DNA of 64,000 nucleotides, taken from Pseudogulbenkiania ferrooxidans 2002. GTDB lineage: Bacteria; Pseudomonadota; Gammaproteobacteria; Burkholderiales; Chromobacteriaceae. How positions within the stretch are numbered: the first letter of the stretch is position 1; each line of letters opens with the position of its first letter. This document shows positions 28,753 to 37,341 of the stretch, piece by piece. Location: the NCBI RefSeq assembly GCF_000174355.1, contig NZ_ACIS01000006.1:108568-172567 (forward strand), written 5' to 3'. Both the position numbers and the translations under genes were made by a program. The notes under the pieces are model-generated. The model was not told the DNA's origin, did not search any database, and saw only the letters and a program-made list of their open reading frames with translations.

Positions 28753-30843
28753 TCAGCCCAGCGTGCCGATCAGGCTGACTTCGCGGTTTTCCGGCACTTC
28801 GTTGTAGGACAGCACGTTGAGGCCGGGAGCGAACAGCCGGCCGTAGCGCGCCAGGAGCGGGCGGATCTGCGGCATCACCAGCAGGATCGGCGCGGTGGCG
28901 TGCTGTTTCATCTGGTCGCGGATGATCGGCATGTTGACCTGCAGCTGCTGCAGCACGTTGGGGTCGATCGGGAAGCTGTCGAGCGCCGGCTTGCCGGTCT
29001 GCTGCGCCTGCGACAGTGCGCCCAGCAGCAGGTTTTCCAGCTCGGCGGTGAGGTTGAACGCCTTCATCTCGCCGCGCGGGCCGAGGATGCCCTGCACGAT
29101 CTGGCGCTTGAGCGCGCTGCGCACCTCGGCGGCGAGCATGATCGGGTCCTTGCTGGTGTCGGCGGCTTCGACCAGGGTGGTGGCGATCGGCACGATGTCC
29201 TTGAGCGACACGGTGTCGGTCAAGAGGGCGCGGAAGACCTTGAGTTGCTGGCTGGGCCCCAGCGCCTGGGTCAGCGCCTGGGCGAGCTTGGGGGCCAGCG
29301 CCGACAGCCGCTCGCCCAGCGCGGCGACGTCGTCGTGGCGGAACAGCTCGGCCAGGTTTTCGCGCATCACCTTGTTGAGGTGGGTGGCGATCACGCTGGG
29401 GCAGTCCACCACCTGGTAGCCCAGCCCCAGCGCGCGCGCCTTGTCGTCCGGCGCGATCCAGGTCACCGGCATGGCGTAGGCCGGGTCGATGCCGGGGAGG
29501 CCGTCGAGCTGGCCGTACACCTCGGGCGAGGGAATGGCCATCAGGCGGTCGGCGTAGACCTCGGCTTCGGCCAACGTCGCCCCGTTGATGGCGATGGCGT
29601 ACTGCGAGGGCTTGAGGCGCAGGTCGTCGCGCACCGTCACCGCCGGTAACAGGACGCCCATGCTCTCGCTCAGGGTCTGGCGCACGCCCTTGACGCGCTT
29701 GCTGAGCGGCGCGCCCTGCGCCTTGTCGATCAGCCCGACCAGCTTGTAGCCCAGCGTCAGCGACAGCACCTCGACGTAGGGCAGGGCGTTCCATTCCAGC
29801 TCGATTTCGCCGTCGGCCAGCAGCGCCTGGTGGACCTTGGCCGGGTCGGCCGCGGCCGGGGCATGCTCGCCCGCGCGGCGCAGGCGCCAGCCGACGAAGG
29901 CGAGCAGGGCGGCGAAGGCGAGGAAGGTCGGCCAGGGCATGCCGGGGATGATGGCCAGCACGAACATCATGCCGGCGGCGGACAGCAGCACCGTGGGCGA
30001 GGCCAACAGCTGCGAGCCGACCTGCTCCTGCATGTCGCCCGAGTCGCTGACGCGGGTGACGATGATGGCGGCGGCGGACGACAGCAACAGCGCCGGGATC
30101 TGCGCCACCAGGCCGTCGCCGATGGTCATCAGCGCGTACTGGCGGAAGGCGTCGGCGAAGCCCATGTCGTGCATCAGGGCGCCGATCGCCACGCCGCCGA
30201 ACAGGTTGATGATCAGGATCAGGATGCCGGCGATGGCGTCGCCGCGCACGAACTTGGAGGCGCCGTCCATGGCGCCGTAGAAGTCGGCTTCGGTGGCGAT
30301 GTCGCGGCGGCGCTGCTGCGCGGCTTCCTGGTTGATGACGCCGGCGTTGAGGTCGGCGTCGATCGCCATCTGCTTGCCGGGCAGGGCGTCGAGCGTGAAG
30401 CGCGCCGACACCTCCGAGATGCGCTCGGCGCCCTTGGTGACCACCACGAAGTTGATGATCATCAGGATCACGAACACCACCAGGCCGACCACGAAGTTGC
30501 CGCCGATCACGACGTGGCCGAAGGCCTCGATCACCCGGCCCGCCGCCGCTGTGCCCTGGTGGCCGTTGAGCAGCACCACGCGCGTCGAGGCGACGTTGAG
30601 CGTGAGGCGCATCAGCGTGGTGGCGAGGATGATGGTGGGGAATACCGAGAAGTCCAGCGGCCGCCTGGCCGACACGCTGACCAGGATGACGATGATCGCC
30701 AGTACGATGTTGAAGGTGAACAGGGCGTCCAGCATCAACGGCGGCAAGGGCAGGATCACCATCGCCAGGATGGCGAGCAGGTAGAGCGGCGCGGCCACCT
30801 TGTGGCGGGCGATTTCGGCGAACAGGCGGGACAGTGACTTCAT
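28753..30843 (-). CDS. flhA: Flagellar export gate protein FlhA (lateral system)
   Basis: 696 residues; major inner-membrane component of the flagellar type III export apparatus. Transmembrane helices occupy about 15-330 and include the FHIPEP region, here RRPLDFSVFPTIILATTLMR and the loop SEVSARFTLDALPGKQMAID near 145-165; the cytosolic ring-forming domain (about 345-696) docks chaperone-substrate complexes. It overlaps flhB by 4 bp and is the last gene of the minus-strand fliMNPQR-flhBA operon. Confidence 0.95.
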   Translation of the reverse strand: MKSLSRLFAEIARHKVAAPLYLLAILAMVILPLPPLMLDALFTFNIVLAIIVILVSVSARRPLDFSVFPTIILATTLMRLTLNVASTRVVLLNGHQGTAAAGRVIEAFGHVVIGGNFVVGLVVFVILMIINFVVVTKGAERISEVSARFTLDALPGKQMAIDADLNAGVINQEAAQQRRRDIATEADFYGAMDGASKFVRGDAIAGILILIINLFGGVAIGALMHDMGFADAFRQYALMTIGDGLVAQIPALLLSSAAAIIVTRVSDSGDMQEQVGSQLLASPTVLLSAAGMMFVLAIIPGMPWPTFLAFAALLAFVGWRLRRAGEHAPAAADPAKVHQALLADGEIELEWNALPYVEVLSLTLGYKLVGLIDKAQGAPLSKRVKGVRQTLSESMGVLLPAVTVRDDLRLKPSQYAIAINGATLAEAEVYADRLMAIPSPEVYGQLDGLPGIDPAYAMPVTWIAPDDKARALGLGYQVVDCPSVIATHLNKVMRENLAELFRHDDVAALGERLSALAPKLAQALTQALGPSQQLKVFRALLTDTVSLKDIVPIATTLVEAADTSKDPIMLAAEVRSALKRQIVQGILGPRGEMKAFNLTAELENLLLGALSQAQQTGKPALDSFPIDPNVLQQLQVNMPIIRDQMKQHATAPILLVMPQIRPLLARYGRLFAPGLNVLSYNEVPENREVSLIGTLG

Positions 30844-31982
30844 GCTGGATTTCGGGGTTCGGCCAACTCGTGCGGGACCGGCAGCTCGGCCGGCAATTCC
30901 GGCCGGCTATGCCGCGAACCCGCGCGGAACGCCTTCAGTTGCAGAACATAGGTCAGCACCTGCGCCACCGCCCGGTAGAGCGGGGCGGGAATCTGCTGGT
31001 TGACCTGGGTGGTGTGGTAGACGGCGCGCGCCAGGGGCGGGATCGGCAAGACCTCCACCGCGTGCTCGGCCGCCACCTGGCGGATGTAGAGCGCCATCTC
31101 GTCGATGCCCTTGGCGATGATGAACGGTGCCTCGGCGCGGTCTTCGTCGTATTTGAGCGCCACGGCGTAGTGGCTCGGGTTGACGATCACCACGTCGGCG
31201 GTGGGTACCGACTTGCGCACGCCGCGCTGCGCCATCTGCAGTTGCAGCTGACGCACGCGCTGCTTGATCTCGGGGCGGCCTTCGGTGGTTTTGTACTCGT
31301 CCTTGATCTCCTGCTTGCTCATGCGCTGCTGGCGCAGGAACAGCAGGGTCTGCAGCGGCAGGTCGATCAGCGCGAAGGCGATGAACACCGCGGTCAGCGC
31401 CAGCAGCGCGTCCATCAGCAGGCTGGCGGCGCGGCTCAGCGCCTCGTCGAGCGGCACGCCCTGCAGCGCGAAGAAGTCCTGCGCCGCGCCGCGGCTGACG
31501 TGGTACAGCACCGCGCCCAGCACCAGCGCCTTGACGATGGACTTGGCGATGTCGCTGGCGTGCTGCGGCGAGGCGATGCGGCCGAAGTGGGCGAGCGGGT
31601 TGAGGCGGTCGAGGCGTGGCTGGAAGTGGCGGGAGGCGAATACCCAGCCCCCCGGAAACAGCGACACCGTCGCCACCAGGAGCGGAATCACCGCGAGCGG
31701 CAGGATCATCTTGACCAGCAACGTCAGCGTGCCGGAAAACAGCATCGACCAGGTGTTGCCCAGGGCGCCCTGGCCCGACAGCGTGGCGAACGACAGCGCG
31801 AACAGGCGGCGGAAGTCGTCGAGCCAGCCCGGCATCGACAGGAAGGCGAGCTTGAGCGCGACGAGCAGGCCGATGGCGCTCGCCATGTCGCGCGAGCGCG
31901 CCACCTGGCCCTGCTGGCGCGCCTGGCGCAGTTTGTGGGGAGTGGCCTTTTCGGTTTTGTCGCCGCCGCGCGTCTCAGCCAT
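30840..31982 (-). CDS. flhB: Flagellar export switch protein FlhB (lateral system)
   Basis: 380 residues. The N-terminus MAETRGGDKTEKATPHKLRQ is conserved; four transmembrane helices lie within about 30-215. The autocleavage site, usually NPTH, is VNPSHYAVALKYD near 268-280, a Thr-to-Ser variant. The cytosolic domain controls the change from rod/hook to filament export together with FliK. The long Pro/Arg tail beyond about 350 is unusual. It overlaps fliR by 8 bp. Confidence 0.94.
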   Translation of the reverse strand: MAETRGGDKTEKATPHKLRQARQQGQVARSRDMASAIGLLVALKLAFLSMPGWLDDFRRLFALSFATLSGQGALGNTWSMLFSGTLTLLVKMILPLAVIPLLVATVSLFPGGWVFASRHFQPRLDRLNPLAHFGRIASPQHASDIAKSIVKALVLGAVLYHVSRGAAQDFFALQGVPLDEALSRAASLLMDALLALTAVFIAFALIDLPLQTLLFLRQQRMSKQEIKDEYKTTEGRPEIKQRVRQLQLQMAQRGVRKSVPTADVVIVNPSHYAVALKYDEDRAEAPFIIAKGIDEMALYIRQVAAEHAVEVLPIPPLARAVYHTTQVNQQIPAPLYRAVAQVLTYVLQLKAFRAGSRHSRPELPAELPVPHELAEPRNPA

Positions 31983-32754
31983 GGCCGTGCCCCAGCATGC
32001 CGTCGAGCATCTGCAGCAGCTGCCCGGACAGGCGCAGGTACTGCTCCGGCACGAAGCGCACGATCAGCCCCAGGGTGCCGAGGCCGAACAGCGTCACCAC
32101 CGGGAAGCCCAGCGAGAACAGGTTGAGGGCGGGGGCGACGCGGTTGATCAGGCCGAAGCCGATCTGCACCACGAAGGTGGCGAACACCGCCGGCAGCGCC
32201 AGCAGGATGGCCGCCGCCAGCACCCAGCCGACGCTGTTGGCGAGGGTCTGTAGCGACAGCGCGTCGATGCCGCTGCCGACCGGCCAGGCCTTGAAGCTGG
32301 TGTACACCACCTGGATCAGCACCAGGTGGCCGTCCACGGCGAAGAACACCATGGCACCCAACAGGTAAAGCAGGGTGGAGACGACGTCGGAGGAGTTGCC
32401 GTTGCCGGGATCGTTCATCACCGCCATCGACAGCCCCATCTGCGACGACACCAGGAAGCCCAGCAGCGACAGCACCGCCATCACCAGCTGGAACGCCAGG
32501 CCGAAGATCAGGCCGATGATGGCCTGCTCGACGGCGACGGCGATGCCGTAGAGCGAGAACGGGTCGATCGCCGGCATGCCGCGCAGCGCCGGCAGCGATG
32601 CCACCGCCAGCGCCAGCGCGGCGCCGATGCGCACGCGCGCCGGCGTCATGCCTTCACCGCTGAGCGGGGCCACGGCGAGCGCGGCGAGGAAGCGGCAGAA
32701 CGGCCACCATAGGGCCGGCAGCAGCTGGATCAGGTCGGCGAACAGGCCGGTCAT
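31975..32754 (-). CDS. fliR: Flagellar export protein FliR (lateral system)
   Basis: 259 residues, six or so hydrophobic segments, part of the FliPQR export channel. Conserved regions are FCRFLAALAVAPLSGEG, GLIFGLAFQLVMAVLSLLGF and FGLINRVAPALNLFSLGFPV. It is 13 bp downstream of fliQ and overlaps flhB. Confidence 0.93.
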   Translation of the reverse strand: MTGLFADLIQLLPALWWPFCRFLAALAVAPLSGEGMTPARVRIGAALALAVASLPALRGMPAIDPFSLYGIAVAVEQAIIGLIFGLAFQLVMAVLSLLGFLVSSQMGLSMAVMNDPGNGNSSDVVSTLLYLLGAMVFFAVDGHLVLIQVVYTSFKAWPVGSGIDALSLQTLANSVGWVLAAAILLALPAVFATFVVQIGFGLINRVAPALNLFSLGFPVVTLFGLGTLGLIVRFVPEQYLRLSGQLLQMLDGMLGHGHG

Positions 32755-32767
32755 GGCGGCGCGCCCG

Positions 32768-33040
32768 TCATCCCACCAGCGTGGCGGCGCGGTGGAACAT
32801 GTCGATGCAGAAGTCCATCAAGAGGCCGGTCATCCAGTGCCCGGCGAGCGCGATGGTGCCCAGCGTGATCAACAGGCGCGGCAGGAAGGACAGCGTCTGC
32901 TCGTTGATCTGGGTGGCGGCCTGGATCAGGCTGACCACGACGCCGACGATCAGGCTCGGCAGCACCAGCAGCACCACCAGGGTGACCACTACGCGCAGGC
33001 TGTCGTTGACGAGGTCGACCGCGATATCGGGGGTGAGCAT
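32768..33040 (-). CDS. fliQ: Flagellar export protein FliQ (lateral system)
   Basis: 90 residues with two transmembrane hairpins (about 15-40 and 50-78); the conserved loop SLIQAATQINEQTLSFLPRL between them is diagnostic. It forms the core export gate with FliP and FliR. It starts one base after the fliP stop codon. Confidence 0.95.
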   Translation of the reverse strand: MLTPDIAVDLVNDSLRVVVTLVVLLVLPSLIVGVVVSLIQAATQINEQTLSFLPRLLITLGTIALAGHWMTGLLMDFCIDMFHRAATLVG

Positions 33041-33041
33041 G

Positions 33042-33800
33042 TCAGTAGGCCTGGATCGAGGTGACGAGGGTATTGACGGTGAGCGACCAGCCGTCCACCA
33101 GTACGAACATCAGGAGCTTGAGCGGCAGCGAGATCACCAGCGGCGACAGCATCATCATGCCCATCGCCATCAGCACGCTGGACACCACCAGGTCGATCAC
33201 CAGGAAGGGGATGAACAGCATGCAGCCGATCTGGAACGCGGTTTTCAGTTCGGACAGCACGAAGGCGGCGAGCTTGACGGCGAAGGCGTGGTCCTGCGGC
33301 CGCGCCACGTTCTCCTCGCCGGACAGCTTGGCCACCTGCGCCAGCGCCGCCTTGCTGGTCTGCGCCAGCATGAAGCGCGAGATCGGCTGCTGCGCCACGT
33401 CCAGCGCCTGCTGCATGGTGATCTTGTCCTGGTCGAACGGCAGCATCGCCTTGTTCCACACCTCCAGCCCGACCGGGCGCATCACCAACAGCGTCAGGAT
33501 CAGCGCCACGCCGGTCACCAGGCGGTTGGGCAGGCCCTGCTGCAGGCCGAGCGCCTGCCTCAGCAGCGACAGCACGATCACGAAGCGGGTGAAGCTGGTC
33601 ATCATCAGCATCAGCACGGGCAACAGCCCGAGCAGGGTCATGATGATCAGGATCTGGGTCTTGACCGTGAAGTCGACCGGGGTGCCGCCAGCGTTGGCGG
33701 ACAGCAGCTTGAGCGTGTCGGCGGCCCAGGCCGGCGCCGTCGCCAGCAGCAGGGCGGCGCTCAGCGCGAGGCGTGGCAGGCGGTGTCGCGGGGGTATCAT
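33042..33800 (-). CDS. fliP: Flagellar export protein FliP (lateral system)
   Basis: 252 residues. A signal peptide (about 1-26, ALLLATAPAWA) is followed by the FliP domain with MTSFTRFVIVLSLLRQALGL and the C-terminal IPFLVIDLVVSSVLMAMGMM. The start MIPPRHRLPRL at 33800 forms an ATGA overlap with the fliN stop; longer upstream readings belong to the fliN region. fliO is missing between fliN and fliP, as in other lateral systems. Confidence 0.94.
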   Translation of the reverse strand: MIPPRHRLPRLALSAALLLATAPAWAADTLKLLSANAGGTPVDFTVKTQILIIMTLLGLLPVLMLMMTSFTRFVIVLSLLRQALGLQQGLPNRLVTGVALILTLLVMRPVGLEVWNKAMLPFDQDKITMQQALDVAQQPISRFMLAQTSKAALAQVAKLSGEENVARPQDHAFAVKLAAFVLSELKTAFQIGCMLFIPFLVIDLVVSSVLMAMGMMMLSPLVISLPLKLLMFVLVDGWSLTVNTLVTSIQAY

Positions 33801-34156
33801 GGCGCCAGGGTGTCGAGGTCGAGATCGTTGAGTTCGACCACGCGCAGGCCGTAGTTGTCGCCCGCCACCACCACTTCGGCGCGGCCGATCACCGAGCCGT
33901 TGACCTTGATGTCGAGCGGCTCGCCGGCCAGCTTGTCGAGTTCCAGCACCGAGCCCTGGCCGATGTTCACCAGGTCGGCGAGCGAGATGTCGGCGCTGCC
34001 GACTTCCAGTGTCAGCGTGACCGGGATCTTGCGCAGGAAGTGGCTCATGTCGCGTGCCGGGCGGGCCGGCGCCGCGCTGGCGGGGGCGTGCTCCGCTGGC
34101 GCGGCATCGATATCCTTCAGCATGCCGTCCAGGTCGAAATCGTCGTTCAGTTCCAT
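33797..34156 (-). CDS. fliN: Flagellar switch protein FliN (lateral system)
   Basis: 119 residues. An acidic N-terminus (MELNDDFDLDGMLKDID) is followed by the SpoA domain: IPVTLTLEVGSADISLADLV, GSVLELDKLAGEPLDIKVNG and RAEVVVAGDNYGLRVVEL. It forms the C-ring with FliM and FliG. It is 3 bp after fliM and overlaps fliP by 4 bp. Confidence 0.95.
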   Translation of the reverse strand: MELNDDFDLDGMLKDIDAAPAEHAPASAAPARPARDMSHFLRKIPVTLTLEVGSADISLADLVNIGQGSVLELDKLAGEPLDIKVNGSVIGRAEVVVAGDNYGLRVVELNDLDLDTLAP

Positions 34157-34159
34157 TGC

Positions 34160-35035
34160 TTACTCCGCATCGTCGAATGAGGTCAGGCACAGCTTGCCGT
34201 GGCTTTCGGCCACCGCGGCGGTGAATACCCGGGTGCGGCCGATGTAGACGTCGGCCTGCTGCTGCAGGCTGACCGGCAGCACCGAGCCGACCCGGAGGTC
34301 GAGGATTTCGCCCAGCGTCAGGCGCTTTTCCATGAGGCGCGCCGACAGCCGGATCGACAGTTGTTCGGCAAACGGCCGCGCCAGCGTCTTGCCCGCTGCC
34401 GGGCCCGGCAGCGCCGCCTGCAGCGGCAGCTGGCGCAGCACCTGGGCAAACACCGCCGCGTCCAGCGCCAGGCCGATCTGGCTCGCGCCGCCGCTGCCGG
34501 CTTCGCCCAGCGTCAGCTGCATGTGCCAGGCCGGCGCGTCGCCGGGGGGGAAGGGCAGGGTCTCCACCGCCGGGGGGGCCTTGAGCGTGGGCAGCGGGCG
34601 GCGTGAGAGGCGCCGTACCGCCTGCACCAGGCGCGCGGTGAGGCGCTCGCCCAGCATGCGCGCCAGGCGCCGTTCGGTTTCGGTTTCGCGCGGCGGCTGG
34701 GCGGCGGGCAGCGCCGGGCTGGCGCGTCCGCCGTAGCGGTAGTCGAGGATGCGCAGCAGCAGCGGGCGCGCCACGTTGACGCCGATGCCGGCACCGTCGA
34801 GGCGGTGCCAGGTGCGGCGCTCGGGGTCGAGGTCGGCCTGGCCGGCCTGCACGCCCTTGAACTGGAACTGGGCGCGGTAACGGGCGTTGAGCTCGTGCGC
34901 GACGAAGTCGGCCAGTTCCTGTTCCACCAGCCGCAGGAACACCGGCAGCAGATGGAAGGGGCGTCCCAGCGTGGTCGGGTCCAGCGCCGCTAAGCGGGCT
35001 CCGTCGGCGGGAGGAAGGATTCTGGACTTGGGCAT
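34160..35035 (-). CDS. fliM: FliM-like flagellar switch protein, short form (lateral system)
   Basis: About 291 residues from MPKSRILPPADG, against roughly 330 for a typical FliM. The middle domain is recognisable (RPFHLLPVFLRLVEQELADF and RPLLLRILDYRYGG) and the C-terminal SpoA domain has LGEILDLRVGSVLPVSLQQQ and VYIGRTRVF. The N-terminal CheY-binding EIDALL-type peptide is absent, and also from the 23 codons upstream when the alternative ATG at 35104 is used. Start choice is uncertain because neither ATG has a good ribosome site. It is first in the fliMNPQR-flhBA operon. Confidence 0.85.
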   Translation of the reverse strand: MPKSRILPPADGARLAALDPTTLGRPFHLLPVFLRLVEQELADFVAHELNARYRAQFQFKGVQAGQADLDPERRTWHRLDGAGIGVNVARPLLLRILDYRYGGRASPALPAAQPPRETETERRLARMLGERLTARLVQAVRRLSRRPLPTLKAPPAVETLPFPPGDAPAWHMQLTLGEAGSGGASQIGLALDAAVFAQVLRQLPLQAALPGPAAGKTLARPFAEQLSIRLSARLMEKRLTLGEILDLRVGSVLPVSLQQQADVYIGRTRVFTAAVAESHGKLCLTSFDDAE

Positions 35036-35130
35036 GGCAGGTCTGTTCGGGTTGCGGGGCCGGCCGGCGGCGGGCGCGCCACGGCGGGACAAATGATCGC
35101 GCATCTTACTGAATGGCCGTGGCACTGGGA

Positions 35131-35166
35131 GGTGAAAATTCACATAAGCGGTTGTGAAAATTCACG
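35131..35166. promoter_or_regulatory. Tandem lateral-flagellar boxes between fliM and fliE
   Basis: Two copies of GTGA-AAAT-TCAC: GGTGA-AAAT-TCACA at 35131-35144 and TGTGA-AAAT-TCACG at 35153-35166. Their centres are 22 bp apart, about two helical turns, so dimers could bind on one DNA face. They lie between the divergent export and basal-body operons. Confidence 0.55.
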
Positions 35167-35290
35167 GCACTTATCAGTAAGCAAAAGTTTAAACTGCCCG
35201 GAAATTTGCCAAGGATAGGCTGGGGAAGATACGGATTCGGCTCCGCCAGTTCCGGCCCTGCCAACGGCCCTGTACCGCAAGGAATTCCGC

Positions 35291-35632
35291 ATGACTCCAT
35301 CCCTGGGCGTGATGATCAACGCCGACCAGACGCAACTGCTCCGTGACATGTCGGGGCTGACCAAGGTGGCGGCCGCCGCCGAGCCGGCCGGACTGGACGC
35401 CGCGCCGGCGGCGTCGAGCTTTTCGCAGGCGATGCAGGGGGCGGTGCGCGAGGTCGACGCCCAGACCCGCGCCGCCAACGACAAGATGGCCGAGGTGGAC
35501 AGCGGCAAGAGCGACGACCTGGTCGGGGCGATGATGCTGAGCCAGGAGGCCAGCCTGTCGTTCTCGATGCTGATGCAGGTCCGTAACAAGGTGGTCGGCG
35601 CCGTCGACGACCTGATCAAGATGCCCATCTGA
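35291..35632 (+). CDS. fliE: Flagellar hook-basal body protein FliE (lateral system)
   Basis: 113 residues; joins the MS ring to the rod. The C-terminal half has the conserved helical pattern FSQAMQGAVREVDAQTRAAN and LVGAMMLSQEASLSFSMLMQ, then VRNKVVGAVDDLIKMPI. AAGGA lies upstream. First gene of fliEFGHIJ; no lafK-type regulator gene precedes it, unlike in Vibrio and Aeromonas. Confidence 0.94.
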   Translation: MTPSLGVMINADQTQLLRDMSGLTKVAAAAEPAGLDAAPAASSFSQAMQGAVREVDAQTRAANDKMAEVDSGKSDDLVGAMMLSQEASLSFSMLMQVRNKVVGAVDDLIKMPI

Positions 35633-35646
35633 AGCGCAGGTCCGAC

Positions 35647-37341
35647 GTGATAGCTCAACTCCGTTCCGGCCTGGCCTCGTGGCGCGGTCTTGCCGCCCGC
35701 CGCCCGGCCATGCCCGCCGCCGCCGTTCGCACCCTGTTGCCGCTGCTGGTGCTGGCCATCGGCCTGACGCTGGCGGTGACGTTCTGGCTGTGGCGCGACG
35801 ATGCCCGCTACAAGCCGGTGTTCGGCGCCCAGGAAAAGGTGGTCGCCGCCGACATGATGGCGGTGCTCGACGCCGAGAAGATTCCCTACCGCCTTCACCC
35901 GCAGACCGGCCAGGTGCTGGTGCCGGACGCCGACCTGGGGCGCGTGCGCATGGCGCTCGCCGCCAAGGGCGTGGTGGCGCAGCTGCCGGCCGGGCTGGAG
36001 CTGTTGGACAAGAACGACCCGCTCGGCGTCAGCCAGTTCGTGCAGGACGTGCGTTTCCGCCGCGGCCTGGAGGGCGAACTGACGCAGAGCATCCTGGCGC
36101 TGGAGCCGGTGCAGGGGGCGCGCGTGCACCTGTCGCTGCCGCGCTCCTCGTCCTTCGTCACCGCCGGCGAGGACAAGGGCTCGGCCTCGGTGGTGGTGAC
36201 GCTGAAGCCGGGGCGGCAGCTCTCCAACGAGCAGATCGCCGCCGTGGTCAACCTGGTGGCGGGCAGCGTGTCGACCCTGAACCCGGCCAAGGTGACGCTG
36301 GTGGACCAGGCCGGCAACCTGCTGTCGTCGCGCATCGAGTTGGCCGAAGGCGGCCAGCCCGCCGCCGAGAGCGACGCCGCCAAGCGCTACCGCGAGGAGG
36401 CGCTGGAGAACGTGCGTGCGCTGCTGACCCCGGTGATCGGCGCCGACAACTTCAAGGTCAGCATCACCGCCGAGGTGGACAACGACCGCGTCGAGGAGAC
36501 GCGCGAGAAGTACGGCGAGGCGCCCAAGATCACCAACGAGGCGTCGCGCGAGGAAAAATCCAACGACAAGCTGGCGCTGGGCATTCCCGGTTCGCTCAGC
36601 AACCGTCCGATCAATACCGATTCCTCGGCGCCGGCGCAGGAGAGCGTCGGCGGCAACAGCAAGAACGCCGTGACGCGCCAGTACGCCTACGACCGCAGCA
36701 TCATGCAGATCAAGCATGCGCGCGGCCGGCTCTCTCGGCTGTCGGTGGCGGTGGTGCTGAACCAGGCCGCCGCGCCGGCCAAGGGCGGCTGGCAGGCGGA
36801 GCAGCTCGCCAACGTCGACAAGGTGCTGCGCAACGGCCTGGGCATCAAGGCCGAGCGCGGCGACGCGCTGGCGGTGACGGCGATGAACTTCCCCGGCCAG
36901 GTGGCGCTGGAGCCGTGGTGGCAGCAGCGCGACACCCTGCTCGACGGCGCCAGCTGGCTGGCCTACGGCGTGGCGCTGCTGCTGGGCTACCTGCTGATCG
37001 CGCGCCCGCTGTTGAAGATTCTGCGCCAGTGGGCGAGCCGGCCGCAGACCGCCGGAGCGCTGGTGCCGCTGGCGGCCCAGGGGCAGCCGGAGCCGCTGCT
37101 GCTGGAGCCGGACGAGCAGCCGGCCGGCACGGCACCGCAGGGCCGTCCGCTGGCGTTGCCGGAGGGGCCGCCCACCGGCGCGAGCCCGGTGATGCCGCTC
37201 TTGGAGAACTACGATTTGCCGCCGGCGGGTTCGTCGGTGGACGTGCTGGTCGACCATCTCAAGGGTCTGGCCGCCAAGGAACCGGAGCGTGTGGCCGAGG
37301 TGGTGAAACAGTGGGTGCAGAAAGATGGAAGAAACCAGTAA
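35647..37341 (+). CDS. fliF: Flagellar MS-ring protein FliF (lateral system)
   Basis: 564 residues from a GTG. Transmembrane helices lie near 33-53 (LLPLLVLAIGLTLAVTFWLW) and 440-460. The periplasmic ring-building motifs include the LASKGV-like LAAKGVVAQLPAGLELLDKN and RVHLSLPRSSSF; the C-terminal tail binds FliG. It overlaps fliG by 17 bp. Confidence 0.95.
   Translation: MIAQLRSGLASWRGLAARRPAMPAAAVRTLLPLLVLAIGLTLAVTFWLWRDDARYKPVFGAQEKVVAADMMAVLDAEKIPYRLHPQTGQVLVPDADLGRVRMALAAKGVVAQLPAGLELLDKNDPLGVSQFVQDVRFRRGLEGELTQSILALEPVQGARVHLSLPRSSSFVTAGEDKGSASVVVTLKPGRQLSNEQIAAVVNLVAGSVSTLNPAKVTLVDQAGNLLSSRIELAEGGQPAAESDAAKRYREEALENVRALLTPVIGADNFKVSITAEVDNDRVEETREKYGEAPKITNEASREEKSNDKLALGIPGSLSNRPINTDSSAPAQESVGGNSKNAVTRQYAYDRSIMQIKHARGRLSRLSVAVVLNQAAAPAKGGWQAEQLANVDKVLRNGLGIKAERGDALAVTAMNFPGQVALEPWWQQRDTLLDGASWLAYGVALLLGYLLIARPLLKILRQWASRPQTAGALVPLAAQGQPEPLLLEPDEQPAGTAPQGRPLALPEGPPTGASPVMPLLENYDLPPAGSSVDVLVDHLKGLAAKEPERVAEVVKQWVQKDGRNQ

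Noticed and set aside
35035..35290. Possible sigma54 (-24 GG/-12 GC) promoters between fliM and fliE
   Set aside because: TGGCAC occurs, but no GC at the required 10-bp interval after GG could be found on either strand.
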